A DNA stretch of 64,000 nucleotides from Hymenobacter glacieicola. GTDB taxonomy: Bacteria; Bacteroidota; Bacteroidia; Cytophagales; Hymenobacteraceae. Both the position numbers and the translations under genes were made by a program. Below, one piece after another: positions 1 through 9,146 of this stretch. Numbering within the stretch: the stretch's first letter is position 1; each line of letters opens with the position of its first letter. The notes below the pieces were generated by a model, which saw nothing but the letters and a program-made list of their open reading frames with translations, searched no databases and was not told the DNA's origin. The stretch lies in the NCBI RefSeq assembly GCF_014640315.1, contig NZ_BMGS01000008.1:228885-292884 (forward strand). Reading direction: 5' to 3'.

Positions 1-1192
1 CCTCCAGGCCGGCTTCGCGCAGCAGGCGCACCAGCAGCAGATTGATTTCAGCCGCGTTGCCCTGACGGGTTTCCAGCACTCGTTTGGGGGTAGCCCGCGC
101 ATAAAGTGAGGCCGAGCCGCTGTACCCCACGGCTTGCAGCACCAGTTGCCGGGCCGCGGCTGCGCGGGCCGCCGGGTCCGGGATGGAGCGCAAGGCTGCG
201 GCAGCGGAAGCCAGCGGGGAGTTTTGCTGCAGGTACTGCCCGAACTCTTCTTTCTCCAACAGCTCCTTTTCAATCTGGGCCCAGGAGCTGACTACAAACT
301 GCGGGTCCCGGTTGGGGTCAAACTGAATGCGTTCCAGCTCGAAGTCAACGCGGCTCAGATAATCGTGTTCGGTGGTCAGAAAGGGTTCGGGCCGGAACGC
401 CGGAATGTCTTGCTGAACCCAGCGCCGGGTAAGGGCCTGGGTGCTGATCTGGTAGGCCTTGTCGGTGCTGCTGGCATTGGTGGCACCGTAGGAGTCCTGG
501 GTTTTCTCGCGGTAAGTGGTGGTATACTGTGCCGCCCCGCTGGTATTTACGGCAAAAGGCCAGTAAGAGCGGGTCATTTCCTTGTAGCGGTAAAAGCTCG
601 GAATCTGAACCCGGTATTCGCTCCAGCGCACCGGAATTGCCTGCTGAAACTGCCAGTCCTGCAAATTGAACAGAAACGGGGAGCGGATGGCGTAGGTGAA
701 TTCCAGAATAGAGCCCTCCCGCACGTTAGGCAGGGTAAAGGCATACTCATCGAGGCGGTCGTTGAGCTTGCGGCTGAACACGGCCTCCGTGCGCAGCAGG
801 TCTTTGCTTAGCTCCTTGCCCGTGAGGTTGTAGGTGATGCCTTTTAGCTGCTGAATCTGCTCGCGGCTGCCGTTTTTAGGGTCGTGGTAGAGCACTACGC
901 GCACGGTAGCATGCTCGTAGCCAGGCCGCCGCCGGATCAGTAGCCGGGCGGTGCGCTCAAAGCGCAATTCAAACCCATCTTGCCCGCCTTTGATGGTCGA
1001 TTGCCCAAAGTCGCAGATAACTTCAGCCGCGGCCGAATCTGGGGCCGGGCGGGCCAGGAGCTGGGCCGCTTCCTGCGCATCCAGCTTACCAAAACGAACG
1101 GGAACCTCCTGGGCCCAGGCCAGGACCGGAAAACAAAGCACCAGGCCGGCCAACGCACCCCGCCAGCTGGCAGGAGCAACACGAGTAATCAT
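1..1192 (-). CDS. DUF3857 / transglutaminase-like secreted protein (partial, C-terminus outside window)
   Basis: Reading the minus strand from the ATG at 1192 gives an uninterrupted frame of 397 codons that runs off the left edge. The N-terminus is a signal peptide (Arg near the start, hydrophobic stretch ending VLAWAQ). What follows fits the DUF3857 immunoglobulin-like domain: an early 'FELRFERTARLLI' strand and the segments 'YAFTLPNVREGSILEFTY' and 'IPVRWSEYRVQIP'. The last visible residues (VLETRQGNAAEINLLLV) match the beginning of a transglutaminase-like core, where the usual catalytic Cys region reads QGNAAEIN, so this copy may be non-catalytic. Such proteins are common Bacteroidetes periplasmic or surface proteins of unclear role. 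The MFS gene ends 92 bp upstream on the same strand. Family assignment is by motif memory, not a search. Confidence 0.82.
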   Translation of the reverse strand, partial: MITRVAPASWRGALAGLVLCFPVLAWAQEVPVRFGKLDAQEAAQLLARPAPDSAAAEVICDFGQSTIKGGQDGFELRFERTARLLIRRRPGYEHATVRVVLYHDPKNGSREQIQQLKGITYNLTGKELSKDLLRTEAVFSRKLNDRLDEYAFTLPNVREGSILEFTYAIRSPFLFNLQDWQFQQAIPVRWSEYRVQIPSFYRYKEMTRSYWPFAVNTSGAAQYTTTYREKTQDSYGATNASSTDKAYQISTQALTRRWVQQDIPAFRPEPFLTTEHDYLSRVDFELERIQFDPNRDPQFVVSSWAQIEKELLEKEEFGQYLQQNSPLASAAAALRSIPDPAARAAAARQLVLQAVGYSGSASLYARATPKRVLETRQGNAAEINLLLVRLLREAGLE

Positions 1193-1284
1193 GTAACTTT
1201 CGATAACTACTAAGGTGATAGAATAGCCGGGCAACCCGGTAGCGTAGTAAAACTATCGAAAAGCCGCCGAGCTGCCAACTCCGG

Positions 1285-2487
1285 CTATGCCTCCGTCGGA
1301 GCAGCAGTGCGGGGCTGCACCAGCAGGTAGAGCAGCGCGGCCGTTACGGTCAGGGCGCTCAGGCCGTGCACAAAGGGCAGGTGGGCGGGCTCGTTGGCGT
1401 ACAGCCAGCCGGCCAGCAAGGCCCCCAGGCCAATACCGGCTTCCAGGGCAATGTACATGGTAGCCACGGCCCGGCCCCGGCGCTCCGGGTGGCTCAAGTC
1501 TACAGTCCAGGCGTAGAGGGTAGGCGAATTCAGGCCCGTGGCTAGTCCGAACAAGATGGCCGCGCCCAGAAACAGCGGCGTGGAGGTAGCCAGCGCCATC
1601 AGGGCCAAGGCCAGGGCCATCAGGGCGGAGGAGCCGATAAGCACCGGCACGCGGCCGTAGCGGTCAGAGGCCCGGCCCGCCAGCAAGCGCACTACCAGGG
1701 AGGCGCCGGTGTAGCAGGTATAGAACAGCCCTTTGCTGCCGTGCGTGAGGCCCAGCAGGCGGCTTTGGTCGGGAATGACAGTAAGCACGGCCCCGAACGG
1801 AAACAGGCACAGCAGCGTCACCAGGGCCGGTTTCAGCACCCGCGGCTCCAGCACCTCGCTCCAGTCGAGGCGCAGCAAGCCCCAGCGGAAGGGTTGGCGC
1901 TGTTCCCGGGGTAGGGTTTCCGTCATGGTGCCCTGCACCACCAGGCTTAGCAACGCCAGGCCCGAGGAGCAGTAGAACATGGTGTTCAGGGAAAACTGCT
2001 CGGCCAGGAAGGAGCCCAGCATGGGCCCGGCGGCCATGCCCAGGGAACCAGCTACCCCCAGCAACCCCATGGCCTCGCCGCGCCGGGCGTAGGGAATAAT
2101 GTCGGCTATAAAGGCCGCGGTGCCGGTGGGCTTGAAGCCGGTGCTGAAGCCATGCAGCAGCCGCAGCCCCAGAAACGCCGCCACCGTAGCGGTAAAGGGG
2201 TAAAAAAAGCCGCACACAAAGCACACCAACGAGCCAAACACCATCACCGGAATGCGGCCCACGGTGTCGGCCAGCTTGCCGCTGAAGGGGCGCGAAAGAC
2301 CCGCCGTGAGCGTGAATAAGGCAATGATGAAGCCCTTGTACTCGGCCCCGCCCAGGCGCGTGAGGTAGTCGGGCAGCTCGGGCAGCAGCATGTTGAAGCT
2401 CATGAAAAAGAGCAGCGACGAGAGGCACATCAGCCAGAAGCCGGGCGTGTACACGCGGGTGGGGGCGGTAGCAGAAGATACAGGCAT
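1285..2487 (-). CDS. MFS transporter
   Basis: A 400-residue major facilitator superfamily permease with about 12 predicted membrane helices, the usual size. After the second helix comes the loop 'GKLADTVGRIPVM', the conserved MFS motif-A type (G-x-x-x-D-x-x-G-R). The second half repeats it as 'GRASDRYGRVPVLIGS'. The substrate cannot be read from sequence; drug or metabolite efflux is typical for this branch. The ATG at 2487 is only 7 nt downstream of a perfect TAnnTTTG box (2502-2495), so the message may be leaderless. It is divergent from the catalase gene across about 200 bp. Confidence 0.9.
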   Translation of the reverse strand: MPVSSATAPTRVYTPGFWLMCLSSLLFFMSFNMLLPELPDYLTRLGGAEYKGFIIALFTLTAGLSRPFSGKLADTVGRIPVMVFGSLVCFVCGFFYPFTATVAAFLGLRLLHGFSTGFKPTGTAAFIADIIPYARRGEAMGLLGVAGSLGMAAGPMLGSFLAEQFSLNTMFYCSSGLALLSLVVQGTMTETLPREQRQPFRWGLLRLDWSEVLEPRVLKPALVTLLCLFPFGAVLTVIPDQSRLLGLTHGSKGLFYTCYTGASLVVRLLAGRASDRYGRVPVLIGSSALMALALALMALATSTPLFLGAAILFGLATGLNSPTLYAWTVDLSHPERRGRAVATMYIALEAGIGLGALLAGWLYANEPAHLPFVHGLSALTVTAALLYLLVQPRTAAPTEA

Positions 2488-2494
2488 TGGGCGG

Positions 2495-2502
2495 CAAAGG
2501 TA
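2495..2502 (-). promoter_or_regulatory. -7 promoter box for the MFS gene
   Basis: The minus strand reads TACCTTTG, an exact match to the Bacteroidetes sigma-A -7 consensus TAnnTTTG. It ends 7 nt before the ATG of the MFS gene, so transcription would start at or just before the start codon. No clear -33 TTG is seen at the expected distance. Confidence 0.55.
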
Positions 2503-2617
2503 GTCCCGGGAGTTTGGCCGGGCTCTACCAACTGGGTAAATATGCTGGTAGTGGCCGAGTTGCGGGCTTTTACGGCGGGGCTAGACGAGGGGAAAGAGAG
2601 AAAGCCAAAATTCTTTC

Positions 2618-2632
2618 GGAGAAAAATTCTCC
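2618..2632. promoter_or_regulatory. Perfect palindrome upstream of the catalase gene (candidate operator)
   Basis: GGAGAA-AAA-TTCTCC is a perfect inverted repeat with 6-bp arms and a 3-bp spacer. It lies about 20 bp upstream of the catalase -7 box, where a -33 element would normally sit. This is the right place for a regulator such as a Fur-family (PerR-like) or OxyR-like peroxide sensor to act, but the sequence alone does not name the regulator. Confidence 0.35.
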
Positions 2633-2652
2633 ACTAGCACCAACCAACCATG

Positions 2653-2660
2653 TACCTTCG
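2653..2660 (+). promoter_or_regulatory. -7 promoter box for catalase
   Basis: TACCTTCG is a one-mismatch TAnnTTTG box. It covers the in-frame ATG at 2650, so that upstream ATG would be part of the promoter and not the start codon. The leader to the chosen ATG at 2695 is then about 30 nt. Confidence 0.5.
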
Positions 2661-2694
2661 CGGTAGTACACCCATCACTTACACGTTACTAGGT

Positions 2695-4368
2695 ATGGCA
2701 CAAGAACAGCAGAATCAAGCCCAGAACGGCCTCTCCGGCGATGGTACCGGAACGGCCGTTACCGGCGCCGGCACCTCCCACGACCAGCGTACGGCCGCGG
2801 GTGAGAATGCCCAAACCCTTACCACCCGCCAGGGCCACCCGCTCACCAACAACCAAAACCTGCGCACCGTAGGCAACCGCGGGCCGGCTACGCTGGAGAA
2901 CTACCAGTTCCTGGAGAAAATCAGCCACTTCGACCGGGAGCGGGTTCCCGAGCGGGTGGTACACGCCCGGGGCGCTGGAGCCCACGGCGTATTTGAAGCC
3001 TACGGCAAAGTAGGCGACGAGCCTATTGAGAAGTACACCCGCGCCAAGCTGTTTAACACGCCCGGCAAGCAAACGCCGGTGTTCGTACGCTTTAGCACGG
3101 TAGGCCACGGCGGCCACTCGCCAGAAACCCTGCGCGACCCCCGCGGCTTCGCGGTGAAATTCTACACCGAAGACGGCAACTGGGACCTGGTAGGCAACAA
3201 CCTGAAGGTGTTCTTTATTCGGGACGCCATGAAGTTCCCGGACCTGATTCACTCCCAGAAGCCTGACCCGGTGCATAACCGCCAAACCGGTGAGCGTATC
3301 TTCGACTTCATCTCGAACACGCCGGAGGCCATGCACATGGTAGCCTTCCTGTTCTCGCCCTGGGGCATTCCGGCCAACTACCGCCAGATGCAAGGCTCGG
3401 GCGTAAACACCTATAAGTGGATTAATGCCCAAGGTGAGGCCGTGCTGGTAAAATACCACTGGGAGCCGCTGCAGGGCATCAAGAACCTGACAGCTCAGGA
3501 AGCCGAAGCCATTCAGGCCAAAAACTTCAACCACGCTACCCAGGATCTGTTCGACAACATCAAGGCCGGCAACTTCCCTGAGTGGGAGCTGTGCGTGCAG
3601 ATTATGTCGGATGATGAGCACCCCGAGCTGGACTTCGACCCGCTGGATGACACCAAGATCTGGCCCCAGGATCAGTTCCCCTTCCTGCCCGTGGGCAAGA
3701 TGACCCTGAACAAGAACCCCGAAAACTACTTCGCCGAGGTAGAACAGTCGGCGTTTGGCACCGGGGTGCTGGTCGACGGCCTGGACTTCTCCGACGACAA
3801 AATGCTGCAGGGCCGTACGTTCTCGTACTCGGATACCCAGCGCTACCGCGTGGGCACCAACTACTTGCAGCTGCCCATCAACGCGCCCAAAAAGCACGTG
3901 GCCACCAACCAGCGCGACGGTCAGATGACCTACCACGTCGATTCGGCTCCCGGCCAGAACGTGCACGTAAACTACGAGCCCAGCAGCCTGAACGGCCTGA
4001 AGGAAGCGCCGCGCACCGCTCCTGAGCATACGCCCCTGTACACGGGCCGTCTGGTGCGCCAGACCCTGGACCGCACCAACAACTTCAAGCAGGCCGGCGA
4101 GCGGTACCGTCTGCACGAAGATTGGGAACGTGACGACCTGATCAGCAACATGGTGGGTGCCCTGGCCGACGCTGACCGCAAGGTGAGCGACAAAATGGTG
4201 GAGCTGTGCACCAACTGCGACCCGGATTGGGGCCAGCGTCTGGCCGATGGCCTGCAGAAAGCCCGGAGCGGCAAAACGGCCGAAGGCGGCAACCAGTACA
4301 ACGAAAGCAAAGCAGCCGACGCCGTGGCGCAAGCCGAAGCAGTAGGCCACGAAGCTAAACCGTACTAG
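2695..4368 (+). CDS. Catalase (heme, monofunctional)
   Basis: Breaks down hydrogen peroxide to water and oxygen. The protein is 557 residues, near the length of small-subunit clade 3 catalases plus a tail. Visible landmarks are '[20 protein letters not shown]' with the catalytic distal His, '[15 protein letters not shown]', '[15 protein letters not shown]' with the distal Asn, and the proximal heme ligand region '[17 protein letters not shown]' (R-x-x-x-Y type). The N-terminal 40 residues are low-complexity and the C-terminus carries a short Ala/Glu-rich tail. I chose the ATG at 2695 (MAQEQQ) because the in-frame ATG at 2650 overlaps the promoter box. A strong terminator follows. Confidence 0.95.
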   Translation: MAQEQQNQAQNGLSGDGTGTAVTGAGTSHDQRTAAGENAQTLTTRQGHPLTNNQNLRTVGNRGPATLENYQFLEKISHFDRERVPERVVHARGAGAHGVFEAYGKVGDEPIEKYTRAKLFNTPGKQTPVFVRFSTVGHGGHSPETLRDPRGFAVKFYTEDGNWDLVGNNLKVFFIRDAMKFPDLIHSQKPDPVHNRQTGERIFDFISNTPEAMHMVAFLFSPWGIPANYRQMQGSGVNTYKWINAQGEAVLVKYHWEPLQGIKNLTAQEAEAIQAKNFNHATQDLFDNIKAGNFPEWELCVQIMSDDEHPELDFDPLDDTKIWPQDQFPFLPVGKMTLNKNPENYFAEVEQSAFGTGVLVDGLDFSDDKMLQGRTFSYSDTQRYRVGTNYLQLPINAPKKHVATNQRDGQMTYHVDSAPGQNVHVNYEPSSLNGLKEAPRTAPEHTPLYTGRLVRQTLDRTNNFKQAGERYRLHEDWERDDLISNMVGALADADRKVSDKMVELCTNCDPDWGQRLADGLQKARSGKTAEGGNQYNESKAADAVAQAEAVGHEAKPY

Positions 4369-4391
4369 GTAAGGCCCGTATTAAGTAGCAT

Positions 4392-4428
4392 AAAAAAGGC
4401 TCCAACCACGGTGGTTGGAGCCTTTTTT
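4392..4428. terminator. Bidirectional intrinsic terminator
   Basis: A perfect 12-bp GC-rich stem (4398-4409 with 4411-4422) is flanked by A6 on the left and T6 on the right, so it can end both the catalase transcript and the convergent NERD-like gene. Confidence 0.9.
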
Positions 4429-4468
4429 ATGGGTTTGCTACGTGCTTCAGGGATAGTAAAAGGTACGG

Positions 4469-6031
4469 TTACGGTAGGTCCGCGTCTGTGGAGTCAGGTA
4501 CAGCAGGAACAGACGCGTCTACTGAGTCAGTTACATCTGTGTCCTCTTCAGGGGGCGTGGTGGCCACTCGGTCTAAAGAGTCAGCCATGCGTTGGGTTTC
4601 TTGGTCTTCTGTGTCCTCGTTCACCACTACCATATCGGGTTGAATGTCGGTAAGGGTAGGGGCCTGAACTTCGGAGGCTTGCTCATCGGCAGCTGAACGA
4701 TCCGTGGTAGTTTGGGCAGTGCGCTCGGGCTCTGCGCGCCGGCTGGCTACGTGAACCAGGCCCCACACTCCGAGTCCACCACCCAAGACAACGGCTGCAA
4801 CTATAGCCACGCGAGGCCACTGTACCCGCCAGGAAGGTCGGTCCAGCAAATTACGCCCCGTAGGCTGGGGCGCAGGCTTCGCGGGCGTAACGGAGGTAGG
4901 GGCCGGGCGAGAGGCGGCGCGAACTGCCGCAACGGGTGCCGTGGAGGCCGCAGGAGTGCTGGCCGCTACCGGAGCTGGTGGGGCAGGTTGGGTTTGCAGT
5001 TGCTGAATCAGGTGGCCCAACTGTTGGATCCGGGCGTCCATTTCCTGGTTGCGCGCCGCCGACTCCAGCTGCGCCGCCCGGATGGCTTCTTCCAGCAGGT
5101 TTTTCTCCCGGGTTTCGGTGGCTAAGCGTGCTTGCAAGGCGGCTACCTCGGCCGCCGCGTTGGGAGTCTGTGTTAGCTGGGCCCGGAGCTGCTCAATGCG
5201 CTGTTCCCGCTCGGCTTCGCGGGCTTCCATTTCCTGGCGCTGCTGGGTTAGCTCGGTGCGCACTTGCTGGCTGAGGTGCTCCAGGCGCCGCATTTCCTGC
5301 TGGCTGGCCGCCACGGCCTCGGCCGCCGAGCCATACGGCGCATCGTGCGGAATGTCCTCGGCCCCGAGCCAGCGCCACAGCTGCCGGGCCTTTTGCTCCC
5401 AGTAGTTGCCTTCGCCCGCGGGTAGCTCATTTTCCGAAGCTTCCGCCGAACCCGGAGAGATAGTCAGGGTCTGAACCCAGGTCAGCAGGTCGTCGGGCGC
5501 CAGGCTGATTTCCGGGTTGTGCAGCTGGCGCAACCGCCGCGGAAGTTGGGCCAGAGTGCTGAGCAACTGAAAGTTTTCGGCCCCGGGCTGGCGGCGCAGG
5601 TAGGTTTCGACGCCCGGCCCAAACTGCACGGAACCGGCAAACAGTACCAGCCCGGTAATTAGCTCCGGCAGCACGGCGGGCCTGGGAAGCTGCCCGTTCA
5701 GCCAAGTTGCTACGGCTTCCTGCTGACGCAAAAACTGCTCAAAGGGGTTGGCCGCGTGTTCGTCGCCCTGCAGCAGGTAGGGCCCCAGCTGCCAGGCGCT
5801 TTCCTGCGAATTGGCAATGTCCAGCAAACCGCCCTGGGGCACAAACAGCAGCACCGTCACGCTGTGCGGGCGCACCACCAGCGCATCCACTACCTCACCC
5901 TCCACCTCAAAGTTGCCGAGCAGAACGGTGGGAAAGGTGGTGGGCTCTGCTTCCAGGGCGGCCTGCACGGCCTCGTATTGCGCCTGGCGCGCCGCATCAT
6001 CGAAAGAAGTAAACAGGAGGCTATGCAGCAT
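4469..6031 (-). CDS. NERD-like domain protein with coiled coil and single transmembrane segment
   Basis: A 520-residue protein. Residues about 1-190 resemble a NERD (nuclease-related) domain: 'GNFEVEGEVVDALVVRPHS' followed by 'VTVLLFVPQGG', where active NERD enzymes have an E-V-K triad. Here that position reads LFV, so nuclease chemistry looks lost. Residues about 235-335 are a long Gln/Glu/Arg coiled coil, followed by an Ala/Pro linker. A membrane helix (VAIVAAVVLGGGLGVWGLV, about 415-435) leads to a Glu/Asp/Thr-rich acidic tail. It is convergent with catalase and separated from it by the terminator. Function unknown; the NERD call is tentative. Confidence 0.6.
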   Translation of the reverse strand: MLHSLLFTSFDDAARQAQYEAVQAALEAEPTTFPTVLLGNFEVEGEVVDALVVRPHSVTVLLFVPQGGLLDIANSQESAWQLGPYLLQGDEHAANPFEQFLRQQEAVATWLNGQLPRPAVLPELITGLVLFAGSVQFGPGVETYLRRQPGAENFQLLSTLAQLPRRLRQLHNPEISLAPDDLLTWVQTLTISPGSAEASENELPAGEGNYWEQKARQLWRWLGAEDIPHDAPYGSAAEAVAASQQEMRRLEHLSQQVRTELTQQRQEMEAREAEREQRIEQLRAQLTQTPNAAAEVAALQARLATETREKNLLEEAIRAAQLESAARNQEMDARIQQLGHLIQQLQTQPAPPAPVAASTPAASTAPVAAVRAASRPAPTSVTPAKPAPQPTGRNLLDRPSWRVQWPRVAIVAAVVLGGGLGVWGLVHVASRRAEPERTAQTTTDRSAADEQASEVQAPTLTDIQPDMVVVNEDTEDQETQRMADSLDRVATTPPEEDTDVTDSVDASVPAVPDSTDADLP

Positions 6032-6228
6032 GGCAGGTGCAACTAGGCCGCTGATAACGCAAGCCCGACCACTAAATACGCAAAGCAGGTGATTTGTGCC
6101 GTAAAGTAATGCTCCGTTGCTTCTGACGGCAACTTTGCGCTTGTCTAGTTCAGCCCGTCGGCTACCTCAACACTATACCGCTACCCAAAATTACCCGTAC
6201 ACTTTCCCGAAACCACCCACGCACTACC

Positions 6229-6489
6229 ATGCCCCTCCACGAGCAACTCGACAAGAAACTAAGCAAGATCTACGAGCCCTCCGCCACCATAAATGACGTG
6301 TTCAAGGGCTATGACATCACCTTCCGGACCAACGAGAACGGTGAGCCGGTGGTGCTGTTCTTCGGCAAGCGCCGCCCCGACGGCAAAATTGTGGGCGAGC
6401 GGTTTACGCGCACCATCAAGCGGGAACCGGGCAGCATGGCCGTAAAACATAGCCACTGGGACAACCAAGGCAAAATTATGAATGCCTGA
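6229..6489 (+). CDS. Small conserved-looking hypothetical protein (86 aa)
   Basis: An 86-residue basic soluble protein from an ATG at 6229, without signal peptide or membrane helix. It has mixed charged/aromatic composition ('VFKGYDITFRTNENGEPV', 'FFGKRRPDGKIVGERFTRT') with predicted beta character and the codon bias of its neighbours, which supports a real gene. I do not recognise the family. It stands alone between the NERD-like gene (divergent) and the ABC exporter. Confidence 0.7.
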   Translation: MPLHEQLDKKLSKIYEPSATINDVFKGYDITFRTNENGEPVVLFFGKRRPDGKIVGERFTRTIKREPGSMAVKHSHWDNQGKIMNA

Positions 6490-6569
6490 AGTCCGAGCCT
6501 GTTGAAGAAAGGCAGTTTACAGCCGCTGAGCCAGACCAGTCCCTGCGTCTACTATTCTTCATATCGACT

Positions 6570-6581
6570 GTCATTTTGAGC
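6570..6581. repeat. GTCAT-type intergenic repeat end (solo)
   Basis: GTCATTTTGAGC resembles the ends of the intergenic repeats at 9208, 14602 and 18732. Only one end is recognisable here, in the 212-bp gap before the ABC gene. Possibly a decayed copy. Confidence 0.3.
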
Positions 6582-6701
6582 CTACCGCAGGGTAACGACC
6601 CTATTTCCGGGTTCTGATTCGCTTGCAGCAACTAAACCAAGTTGCCCTGCCAAAACGGCGGCTCTGGCACTTCGGCCCGGAGTGTGCCGTATAGCCCGCA
6701 T

Positions 6702-8579
6702 ATGGCTCGTTCTGATTCGTTTCTCTCCACTATATCGGCCAAAAAACCGCGCCCCGATGGCAAGCCCAGCCTGACGGTGAAAGAGCGGTTTTCGGCCCTC
6801 AAAAACCTGCCGGAGTTTCTGCGCCTGATTTGGCAGACCAGTCCGGCGCTTACCTTAGGCAATGTGGGGCTGCGCCTGCTGCGGGCAGCCCTGCCGGTGG
6901 CCATGCTTTACATCGGCCAGCTTATCCTCGATACGGTGGTGCAGCTGAGCCGCCAGCCGGCTACCGAGCGGGCCCTCACGCCCGTGCTGACGCTGGTGGC
7001 CCTGGAGTTTGGCCTGGCCATTCTGTCGGATGCGCTGGGGCGGGGCGTGGCCCTGCTGGATTCCTTGCTGGGCGACTTGTTTGCTAACCAAACCTCGGTG
7101 CGCCTTATGCAGCACGCCGCCGAGCTGGACCTGGACCAGTTTGAGGACAGCGCCTTTTACGACAAGCTGGAACGGGCCCGCCGCTAGACTCTGTCGCGCA
7201 CGGTGCTCATGGCTCAGGTGCTCAGCCAGGCCCAGGACTTTATTACCATGGTGTTTCTGGCCGTGGGCCTCACGGCCTTCAACCCCTGGCTGCTGCTGCT
7301 GTTGCTGGTAGCGGTGGTGCCGGCCTTTCTGGGCGAGTCGCACTTTAATGAGCGCAGCTATTCCCTGGTGCACGGCTGGACGCCCGAGCGCCGCGAGCTG
7401 GACTACCTGCGCCAAACTGGCGCTTCCGATGAAACGGCCAAAGAGGTCAAGATTTTCGGCCTCTCAGGCTTTCTGATTGAGCGGTTCCGGACGTTGTCGG
7501 ACCAGTTTTATCAGCAGAACAAGTCCCTGGTGATGCGGCGGGCGGGCTGGGGCGCCTTTTTTGCGGCGGTGGGCGCGGGCGGTTACTACGCCGCCTACGT
7601 CTACATCATCAGCCAAGCCGTGCGCGGGCAGATTTCCATTGGACAGCTCACGTTTCTGGCCGGCTCTTTCGGGCGGATGCGGGGGCTGCTGGAAGGCATT
7701 CTGAGCCGGTTCAGCTCGGTAGCCGAAGGGGCGCTCTACCTCCAGGACTTCTTCGACTTCTTCCACCTGCAGCCCCGCATCCGCCGCGACAAAACCCAGC
7801 CGGTGCGGCCGTTTCCGCATCCTATCCGGGAGGGATTCCGGTTTGAAAACATGGGCTTTAAGTACCGCAACGCCGAAAAATGGGCGTTACGTAACCTCAA
7901 CTTCACCCTGCAAGCCGGCGAAAAGCTGGCCCTGGTAGGCGAAAACGGAGCCGGCAAAACCACCCTCGTTAAGCTGCTGTCCCGGCTCTACGACCCCACC
8001 GAAGGCCGCATCCTGCTCGATGGCTACGACCTACGCGAGTACGACCCGGCTGAGTTGCGCCAGGAAATCGGGGTGATATTTCAGGACTTTGTGCGCTTCC
8101 AGCTGCCGGCGGGCCAGAACCTGGCCGTGGGCCGCATCGAGCAGAAAGACAATCAGCCGCGCATTGAGCAAGCAGCCGCCCAGAGCCTGGCCGATTCCGT
8201 TATTGCCAAGCTACCCCAGGGCTACGACCAGATGATTGGCCGCCGCTTCAACGGCGGCGTGGACCTGAGCGGGGGCGAGTGGCAGAAAATTGCCCTGGGC
8301 CGCGCCTACATGCGCGACGCCCAACTGCTCATCCTCGACGAGCCCACCGCCGCCCTCGATGCCCGCGCCGAGTACGAGGTGTTCCAGCGCTTTAAGGACC
8401 TGACCCAGGGCAAAACGGCCGTGCTCATCAGTCACCGCTTCAGCACCGTGCGCATGGCCGACCGGATTCTGGTCATCGAGAACGGGCAATTCGTGGAAAT
8501 TGGGAGCCACCAGGAACTGCTGGAGCGCGGCGGCCGCTACGCCGAGCTGTTCCAGCTGCAAGCTGCCGGATATCAATAA
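6702..8579 (+). pseudogene. ABC exporter (permease-ATPase half-transporter) interrupted by an in-frame amber codon at 7185-7187
   Basis: One continuous frame from the ATG at 6702 to 8579 (625 sense positions plus one internal stop) encodes a type I ABC exporter. The membrane domain comes first (residues about 25-330). The nucleotide-binding domain follows with Walker A GENGAGKTT, Q-loop FQDFVRFQ, signature LSGGEWQK, Walker B LLILDEPTAALD and switch His in ISHRFST. Codon 162 is TAG, just after 'DKLERARR'. Relatives usually have Gln here, so a C-to-T change of CAG is the simplest explanation. No frameshift is needed because both parts share a frame. Everything downstream is intact, so the lesion is recent, a sequencing error, or suppressed. 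Substrate unknown. Confidence 0.85.
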
Positions 8580-8616
8580 AAGCGGCTGCCGGAAACTGAC
8601 GCAAGAAAACTAACTC

Positions 8617-8642
8617 CCGAGAGCATATCAGTATGCTCTCGG
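8617..8642. terminator. Hairpin after the ABC exporter gene
   Basis: An 11-bp perfect stem (8617-8627 with 8632-8642) around a TCAG loop, 37 bp past the stop codon. There is no T-run, so it is a weak intrinsic terminator or an mRNA 3' stabiliser. Confidence 0.5.
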
Positions 8643-8753
8643 CCATGTTGATAGGCTCGTTTCCGACTATTTGGTTGATACCGTTTCTACTTTAAATAGC
8701 TGCTTTATTTTAGAATAGCAGGAGTTTTTAACTAAACCATAAAGCCCCATCAC

Positions 8754-9146
8754 ATGAAGAGTTGCCTAGTTACCCTAGTCGCCTTGCTGTCATGCGGCAG
8801 CGCGTTGGCCCAGAAAAGCAGCATGATAGTTCGTCTATCTGAAATAGAAATTCATCCAAATTATCTCCAGGAATATAAAGCCATTCTCAAGGATGAATCA
8901 CGGGCATCGGTAAAGTTGGAGCCAGGTGTAATTTCAATTTATCCGATGTATCAGAAAAGTAATTCTACGCAGATAAGAATATTGGAAATATACGCTAATC
9001 AGGAGGCCTACCAGGCTCACTTAAAAACGCCGCATTTCCAGAAATACAAAACGACTACGCTCAAAATGGTCAAATCATTAAAGCTCGTCGATATGGAAGC
9101 GCTGGATTCAGAAACTATGGCTAACATATTTCGGAAGGTGAAATAG
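8754..9146 (+). CDS. Secreted antibiotic-biosynthesis-monooxygenase (ABM)-fold protein
   Basis: A 130-residue protein with a clear signal peptide (MKSCLVTLVALLSCGSALAQ). The mature part fits the dimeric ferredoxin-like ABM fold: 'IVRLSEIEIHPNYLQEYKAI', 'EPGVISIYPMYQ', 'RILEIYANQEAYQAHLKTPH' and 'FQKYKTTTLKMV'. The E-x-Y-x-x-x-x-A-Y-x-x-H pattern is typical of putative quinol monooxygenases. Export to the periplasm is less usual for this fold. It is richer in A/T than its neighbours, which hints at a different history. It sits alone between the ABC exporter and a GNAT. Confidence 0.8.
   Translation: MKSCLVTLVALLSCGSALAQKSSMIVRLSEIEIHPNYLQEYKAILKDESRASVKLEPGVISIYPMYQKSNSTQIRILEIYANQEAYQAHLKTPHFQKYKTTTLKMVKSLKLVDMEALDSETMANIFRKVK

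Noticed and set aside
134..811. 225-codon plus-strand frame at the left edge
   Set aside because: It lies antisense to the DUF3857 gene, which reads through to the window edge with signal peptide and family motifs; the plus frame has no recognisable content.
2689..4350. 553-codon minus-strand frame covering the catalase gene
   Set aside because: Antisense shadow: catalase is certain and the shadow arises from GC-rich codon bias.
7185..7203. Frameshift as the cause of the split ABC exporter
   Set aside because: Both parts are in the same reading frame, so only the TAG codon separates them.
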